DNA of 18,130 nucleotides from SIAJ01 sp036266155 (GTDB lineage Bacteria > Planctomycetota > Planctomycetia > Gemmatales > Gemmataceae). Positions 13,207 through 18,130 of this stretch are shown here, piece by piece (position 1 is the first letter of the stretch; each line of letters begins with the position of its first letter). Position numbers and translations under genes: made by a program. Below the pieces are notes generated by a model. It was given only the letters and a program-made list of their open reading frames with translations. It ran no database searches and was not told the DNA's origin. The stretch lies in assembly GCA_036266155.1 (NCBI GenBank), contig DATANR010000396.1, positions 1 to 18,130 on the forward strand, read 5' to 3'.

Positions 13207-14685
13207 ATGGGCAAAGTGCGCGCACTGACGCTGCTTGCCACGCTGGTGGCCGTCGCTTCGGCGTGCGCCCAGGTTGCCGATCCGCCGCCAGCGCCGTCGC
13301 CCATCAATTTGCCCACGGCTCTTCAACTTGCCCACGTTCGCAATCTTGACGTGCAGGTCGCCGCGGAGCGTGTTGCGGTGGCCGCCGCCCAGCTCGACCG
13401 AGCGCGATCACGCTGGTTGCCGACCGTCGTTCTCGGCGGCGACTTCGCCCAGCAGGACGGCCGGATTCAAGACGTCGTCGGCAACGTGTTCAACACGTCG
13501 AAGCGCTCGGTGATGATCGGCGCAGGACCGACGGCCGTGTTCACGCCGTCGGAGTTGATCTACGGCCCCCTGGCGGCGCGCCAGGTCGTTGCCGCGCGCG
13601 AGGCCGATCGCCGGGCGGCCGAAAACGATACAACGCTCGCCGTCGCCGAGGCCTATTTCAACGTGCAACGTGCCCGCGGCGAAGTGGCTGGCGCTGTCGA
13701 GGCCGAGCGACTCGCCGCCAAACTGGCCGATCTCGCCGAGAAACTAGCGGCTGGGTTGGCACAGCCGGTCGAATTCAATCGTGCGAAAACCGAATTGGCA
13801 CGCCGCCGGCAGGCGCTCGAGGCGGCGCGCGAACGATCGGAAACCGCGAGCGCTGATCTCAATCGGCTGATTCGTTTGCCGCCGAACGCCCTGATCGAGC
13901 CAGTCGAGGCGCCAGACGTGCGCATCGAACTGTTCGATGCTTTGACATCGGTCGATGAATTGATCCCGATCGGCCTCCGCAATCGACCCGAGCTGGCGGC
14001 ACAGCAAGCACTGGTCGAGGCGACGCTGGCCAAGTTGCGGGAAGAGAAGCTGCGACCGTTGGTGCCGAGCGTCATCGTCCGCGGCAACGCGACCAATCCG
14101 GCCGGCACGCTGTCCACGGGCGCCTTTGGCGGCGGCGTCGACAACAGAGTTGACCACGTCGGCACGCGCAACAGCATCGACGTGCAGGTGCTTTGGGAAT
14201 TGCAAGGCCTTGGCTTCGGCAGTCGTGCGGCCTTGCGCGAGCGCGAGGCGGACAATCGGATTGCCATCCTGGAGTTGTTGCGCACACAAGATCGCGTCGC
14301 GGCCGACGTCGTGCAGGCCCATAGTCAGGCTACGCGATCGATCGCGCGCGCCAAGCTCGCGGCCGACGGACTGACGGAAGCATTGCAAACGGTGAAGACG
14401 CATTTGGAGGGCCTGAACCAAACTCGGCGCGTCGGCGAAACGCTCGTGTTGGTCTTTCGCCCCCAAGAAGCGGTGGCCGCGGTGCAGGCGCTCGATCAGG
14501 CTTATCGCGACCATTTTGGGGCTGTCGCGGACGCGAATCGGGCACAATTTCGCCTTTATCGCGCCCTCGGACAACCCGCCAAGTGCGTACTGGAGCACGG
14601 TCGTGTCGTCCCAGCGGCTCAGTTGTCCAAACCCGCCTCCGCCGACGCTTCCTTGAGCGGTTTCGCGACCGATCGCGATCGATAA
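13207..14685 (+). CDS. TolC-family outer-membrane efflux protein
   Basis: This 492-aa protein is an outer-membrane channel subunit for an RND pump. An N-terminal signal sequence is present (residues 1-22, MGKVRALTLLATLVAVASACA); Cys20 follows ASA, a weak lipobox, so lipidation is possible as in OprM-type proteins. The body shows the duplicated TolC plan: a first repeat starting INLPTALQLAHVRNLDVQVAAERVAVAAAQLDRARSRWLP-type sequence with long helices to about 230, and a second starting LIPIGLRNRPELAAQQALVEATLAKLREEKLRPLVPS, again followed by long helices to about 455. The NRPEL motif is typical of the second repeat. A variable tail of about 35 residues ends the protein. A G-rich stretch (13197-13202) just before the ATG may serve as ribosome site. 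The RND gene follows 203 bp downstream on the same strand. Confidence 0.92.
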   Translation: MGKVRALTLLATLVAVASACAQVADPPPAPSPINLPTALQLAHVRNLDVQVAAERVAVAAAQLDRARSRWLPTVVLGGDFAQQDGRIQDVVGNVFNTSKRSVMIGAGPTAVFTPSELIYGPLAARQVVAAREADRRAAENDTTLAVAEAYFNVQRARGEVAGAVEAERLAAKLADLAEKLAAGLAQPVEFNRAKTELARRRQALEAARERSETASADLNRLIRLPPNALIEPVEAPDVRIELFDALTSVDELIPIGLRNRPELAAQQALVEATLAKLREEKLRPLVPSVIVRGNATNPAGTLSTGAFGGGVDNRVDHVGTRNSIDVQVLWELQGLGFGSRAALREREADNRIAILELLRTQDRVAADVVQAHSQATRSIARAKLAADGLTEALQTVKTHLEGLNQTRRVGETLVLVFRPQEAVAAVQALDQAYRDHFGAVADANRAQFRLYRALGQPAKCVLEHGRVVPAAQLSKPASADASLSGFATDRDR

Positions 14686-14888
14686 TTGCGCTTCGTAATG
14701 CGGTTTCGTTTCCAGGATAGGTTCAAGAACGAAGATCCGGGTTTACAGCAGCGGCCGGGGTTCAACTGTAAGTATCCATAAAACAATTACTTGCATCTAT
14801 TATGATGCGGCGCGAAATTGCGTTTCTGGGGTGTGTGTTGGTGAACGAAACGCAGCTTGGTTAATGATGCCTCGGAAGATCAGCGGCC
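14686..14888 (+). promoter_or_regulatory. Intergenic region before the RND gene with an 8-bp inverted repeat
   Basis: TGCGTTTC (14819-14826) and GAAACGCA (14847-14854) pair perfectly around a 20-nt loop. Just upstream is an AT-rich patch (14775-14806) containing TATGAT (14801-14806), a possible -10 element without a convincing -35. The 203-bp gap suggests the RND gene has its own promoter, possibly controlled through the inverted repeat. Confidence 0.4.
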
Positions 14889-17800
14889 ATGAACCCCATC
14901 GCACTCGCACTCCGCCGGCCGGTCACCGTGATGGTGCTCCTCGTCGGCCTCGTCGCGGCCGGCGTGCTGGCGTTCGTGCGGATGAAGAAGGACGTCTTCC
15001 CGGCTCTTGACCTGCCCGTCGTCTACGTCTGCCAGCCCTACGGCGGGATGGACCCGCAGCAGATGGAAGGGCTGATCGCCAACTATTACGAATACCACTT
15101 CCTCTACATCGGCGGCATTCATCACGTCGAGAGCCGCAATGTTCAGGGCGTCTCTCTGATGAAGCTCTACTTCCACCCCGGCACCGACATGGCCCAGGCC
15201 ATGGCCGAGACGGTGGGGTATGTGAATCGCTCGCGTGCGTTCATGCCGCCGGGCACCGTGCCGCCGTTCATCATGCGCTTCGACACCGGCAGCGTACCTG
15301 TCGGCTACCTAGTGTTGTCGAGCGAGACGAAGACGATCGGCCAGATTCAGGACCAGGCGCTGTTCAAAGTGCGGCCGATGTTCTCGGCGATCAAAGGTGT
15401 ATCGGCTCCGCCGCCGTTCGGCGGCAACGCGCGGACCATTGTGATCCGTGCCGATCCGGGTTCGCTGAAGGCCCGCGACCTCTCGGCCGACGACGTGGTC
15501 CAGGCACTGACGCGCGGCAATTCGATCAGCCCATCCGGCGCCATTCGCGAGAAAGAGCGGATGCCGTTCGTGCCCGTGAACACGATGGCCGTGACGCCGA
15601 AGGACTTTGGCGACATCCCCATCAAGCCGGGCGTGTTCATCCGCGATGTGGTCGTGCGTCATCCGTCGACCGGCGAGCCACGGATTGAAGATGCCTTCGA
15701 TATCCCGACTGGCTACGCCCTCGTGAACGGCAAACGTGCCGTCTACATGCTCGCCACGAAGAAGCCTGAGACGGGCACGCTCGAAGTCGTTGAAAACATC
15801 AAGGCCGACCTTCCCAAGATGCAGGCCGCGTTGCCGGACGACATCAAAGTGTCGTTCGAGCTGGACCAGTCGCCGGTCGTTCGCGGATCGCTGTGGAACC
15901 TTAGCATTGAGGCCGGGCTCGGCGCGATCTTGACCGGACTGATGGTGCTCCTCTTTTTGCGCGACTGGCGCAGCGTGATCGTGGTCGTCCTCAACATTCC
16001 GCTCGCACTGATCGCGTCGCTCGTCGCCCTATCTCTGTGCGGCCAAACCATCAATCTGATGACTCTCGGTGGCCTCGCACTCGCCGTCGGCATTCTGGTA
16101 GATGAGTCGACGGTCGAAGTCGAGAACATTCACACGCACATGGGCCGGACAAAGTCGGTGGCTTTGGCAGTGCGACGCGGCAACGCGGACACGGCCGTAC
16201 CGCGTCTCCTGGCAATGTTGTGCATCCTCGCCGTGTTCATTCCGTCGTTCATTATGCAGGAGCCGGCGCGTGCACTGTTCGTACCGCTCTCCCTGGCTAT
16301 CGGCTTCGCAATGATCGGCTCGTATTTGCTCTCCAGCACGTTTGTCCCCGTGCTGAGCGTTTGGCTGTTGCGGCACGTCGGCGAACAACACGACCCTGGC
16401 GCCAATTTCTTCGCCCGTCTCTTGCGACCCGCAATCTGGTTAACGACCAAGACGCGCTGGCTGCTCGTGCCCGCATACCTCGTGGCCGCGGGACTGGCGT
16501 TGACCGTTGCGTGGCTCACCCTGGGGACCGACATCTTTCCGCAAGTCGATTCGGGCCAGTTTCAGTTCCGACTCAAGGCGCCACCGGGCACGCGGATCGA
16601 GCAGACCGAAGAAATCGTGCAAGAGGCCCTCGCGATCATCAAAGACGAGGCGGGTCCGGAGAACGTCGACATTTCGATCGGTTACGTCGGCGTGGTGCCG
16701 CCTGCCTATCCCATTAACAGCGTCTACCTGTGGACCGGCGGTCCGGACGAGGCGGTCGTCCGCGTTGCTCTCAAGCCGGGGCGTGTTCGACTTGAGAAGT
16801 TAAAGGCGCGTTTGCGCGATCGCCTGAATGCACATCTGCCGGAATGGCTCGAACAGAAGTGGTTGCGCGAAGACGTGCCGCCTGCACGGGCCGCGACTGC
16901 CAAGCAAGTGCGCCTTTCGTACGAACCGGCGGACATCGTCAATGAAGTCATGAGCTTCGGCTCGCCGACGCCCGTGGAAATCCAGGTCAGCGGCAGCAAG
17001 GTGGCGGACAACCTGGCCTACGCCGAGAAGGTCCGGCTTGAGTTGGCGAAGGTGCCGGCAATCAAGGACCTGCAATACGTACAGGCGCAAAATTACCCGA
17101 CTGTTGCCGTCAGCGTGAACCGCGAACGGGCGGCCGGCGCCGGCGTGCAGGCCGGGGACATTGGGTCGGCACTGGCTCCCGCGACGTCATCGAGCCGATT
17201 CACGGTGCCCAGTTACTGGCGTGAGCCGGCCAGCGGCATCGCCTATCAGGTTCAGGTCGAGGTGCCCCAGGCGCTGATGAAATCGTCGGCGGACGTTGGG
17301 ATGGTGCCCGTCCACGCCGGCGCAACCAACGCACTCGTGCGTGATCTGGCCGACGTCAAGGAAAGCACGATGCCGGGACAAGTCGACCGCTATAACCAGC
17401 GGCGCGTCGTCAGCCTGACGGGGAACATTCAAGGCAGCGACCTGGGCAGCGTGGCCATCCGCGTGGCGAAGGCGATCGAAGATGCCGGGCCGGCACCCGC
17501 GGGCGTCAACGTCGATGTCCGCGGTCAAGTGGCGCCGCTGGAGAACCTGCTCGATAGTCTCGCCTACGGTTTGCTCGCTTCGGTTGCCGTCATCTTCCTG
17601 CTCTTGACGGCGTACTTCCAATCGCTTCGACTGGCGGTCGTCGCGGTCGCCGGAGTGCCGGCCGTCTTGTGCGGCGTGGCGGCGGCGTTGTTGTTGGCGG
17701 GCACGACGCTCAATTTGCAATCGTTCATGGGATCGATCATGGCCGTCGGTGTCGCAGTGGCGAATGCCATTCTGCTGGTGACTTTTGCCGAACGAGCGCG

Positions 17801-18101
17801 AACCGCAGGACAATCGGCGGCCGACGCGGCTCTGGGCGGCGTTCGCTCCCGCGTTCGACCGATTCTGATGACGAGTGCCGCGATGATTGCGGGCATGGTG
17901 CCGATGGCGGTCAGCGGCGGTCAATCGGCGCCGCTCGCGCTGGCGGTGATCGGCGGCCTGCTGGCGGCGACGGCCGCGACCCTGATCCTTCTTCCCGCAG
18001 TATTCGCACTCTTGATGGGTGGCGCCGGTCGGGCATCCAATTCACTAGATCCGTTCGATCCGGACAGTAGACATCACGTGAGCGATGGGGAGGCAATATG
18101 A
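14889..18101 (+). CDS. RND-family efflux permease (AcrB/CusA-like)
   Basis: This 1070-aa inner-membrane proton antiporter has the usual RND length and duplicated plan: TM1 at about 13-31, porter domain to about 330, TM2-6 at about 335-500, TM7 at about 523-545, a second porter domain, and TM8-12 at about 885-1045. The N-terminus (MNPIALALRRPVTVMVLLVG) is characteristic. In TM4 the proton-relay motif reads GILVDESTVEVENI: Asp405 matches AcrB Asp407 and Glu406 replaces Asp408. In TM10, AcrB Lys940 is matched by Ala958 (GVAVANAILLV), so proton coupling differs from AcrB, as in many divergent RND groups. Without the adaptor the substrate cannot be told. GGAAG (14874-14878) may be the ribosome site. 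Its stop overlaps the next ATG (ATGA). Confidence 0.95.
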   Translation: MNPIALALRRPVTVMVLLVGLVAAGVLAFVRMKKDVFPALDLPVVYVCQPYGGMDPQQMEGLIANYYEYHFLYIGGIHHVESRNVQGVSLMKLYFHPGTDMAQAMAETVGYVNRSRAFMPPGTVPPFIMRFDTGSVPVGYLVLSSETKTIGQIQDQALFKVRPMFSAIKGVSAPPPFGGNARTIVIRADPGSLKARDLSADDVVQALTRGNSISPSGAIREKERMPFVPVNTMAVTPKDFGDIPIKPGVFIRDVVVRHPSTGEPRIEDAFDIPTGYALVNGKRAVYMLATKKPETGTLEVVENIKADLPKMQAALPDDIKVSFELDQSPVVRGSLWNLSIEAGLGAILTGLMVLLFLRDWRSVIVVVLNIPLALIASLVALSLCGQTINLMTLGGLALAVGILVDESTVEVENIHTHMGRTKSVALAVRRGNADTAVPRLLAMLCILAVFIPSFIMQEPARALFVPLSLAIGFAMIGSYLLSSTFVPVLSVWLLRHVGEQHDPGANFFARLLRPAIWLTTKTRWLLVPAYLVAAGLALTVAWLTLGTDIFPQVDSGQFQFRLKAPPGTRIEQTEEIVQEALAIIKDEAGPENVDISIGYVGVVPPAYPINSVYLWTGGPDEAVVRVALKPGRVRLEKLKARLRDRLNAHLPEWLEQKWLREDVPPARAATAKQVRLSYEPADIVNEVMSFGSPTPVEIQVSGSKVADNLAYAEKVRLELAKVPAIKDLQYVQAQNYPTVAVSVNRERAAGAGVQAGDIGSALAPATSSSRFTVPSYWREPASGIAYQVQVEVPQALMKSSADVGMVPVHAGATNALVRDLADVKESTMPGQVDRYNQRRVVSLTGNIQGSDLGSVAIRVAKAIEDAGPAPAGVNVDVRGQVAPLENLLDSLAYGLLASVAVIFLLLTAYFQSLRLAVVAVAGVPAVLCGVAAALLLAGTTLNLQSFMGSIMAVGVAVANAILLVTFAERARTAGQSAADAALGGVRSRVRPILMTSAAMIAGMVPMAVSGGQSAPLALAVIGGLLAATAATLILLPAVFALLMGGAGRASNSLDPFDPDSRHHVSDGEAI
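18087..18093 (+). promoter_or_regulatory. Strong ribosome binding site at the right edge
   Basis: GGGGAGG ends 4 nt before the ATG at 18098, one of the clearest ribosome sites in the window. It lies inside the last codons of the RND gene. Confidence 0.7.
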
Positions 18102-18130
18102 GTTTCAACCACGCTGGCGAGCGGAGCGGC
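18098..18130 (+). CDS. Truncated CDS start, probably the RND adaptor subunit
   Basis: Eleven codons (MSFNHAGERSG) are open to the window edge. The ATG overlaps the RND stop as ATGA and follows a strong GGGGAGG. Gene order makes a periplasmic adaptor (HlyD/MFP family) the most likely product, since TolC and the RND permease are present and the adaptor is not. The 11 residues themselves show no family feature. Confidence 0.6.
   Translation, partial: MSFNHAGERSG

Noticed and set aside
17187..17924. A 245-codon open frame on the minus strand
   Set aside because: It is antisense to the RND permease and its translation is a His/Arg-rich low-complexity product typical of shadow frames.

Overview
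This is a GC-rich bacterial window with no tRNA, rRNA, CRISPR array or transposase that I can see. Several traits suggest a Planctomycetota or related PVC-type genome: a large secreted alpha/beta-hydrolase + SGNH-hydrolase fusion, frequent lack of Shine-Dalgarno sequences, an HscC-type Hsp70 operon, and dispersed palindromes at gene ends. The lineage is inferred from gene style, not from a marker gene.

Layout, left to right. (1) 56-3283 (-): a secreted two-domain esterase/peptidase-like protein whose TAG stop lies at the edge of a GC-rich palindrome (20-55). (2) 3284-3703: a gene-free stretch with a 12-G run and several inverted repeats, ending in a terminator-like hairpin that follows a two-gene minus-strand cassette of small unknown proteins (80 aa and 59 aa, 3704-4157). 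(3) 4158-4406: a divergent intergenic region with a perfect 16-bp palindrome. (4) 4407-6652 (+): a small membrane zinc-ribbon protein and a 597-aa VLCAD-like acyl-CoA dehydrogenase. (5) 6654-10998 (-): a three-gene operon with overlapping stop and start codons. It encodes an HscC-family Hsp70, a single-pass membrane protein, and a J-domain-like protein in which the HPD tripeptide reads KPE. (6) 11215-11787 (+): an unrecognised 190-aa protein, divergent from hscC. (7) 11788-12114: a gene-free stretch holding a compact multi-helix structure (11913-12064). (8) 12115-13059 (+): a small lipoprotein and a VOC-fold protein whose stop codon lies inside a 27-bp hairpin. (9) 13207 to the end (+): a tripartite efflux system, with a TolC-like outer-membrane protein, an RND permease, and the first 11 codons of a gene overlapping the permease stop (probably the periplasmic adaptor).

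Functional groups. The Hsp70, membrane protein and J-like protein probably form a dedicated, membrane-linked chaperone machine. TolC, RND and the truncated downstream gene form an export pump. The acyl-CoA dehydrogenase is a beta-oxidation enzyme.

The best candidates for something undescribed are: the three-way-junction element at 11913-12029, whose three non-Watson-Crick pairs are all G-U on the + strand; the HscC operon with an HPD-less J domain; and two unrelated palindromes that each overlap the TAG stop of a gene.
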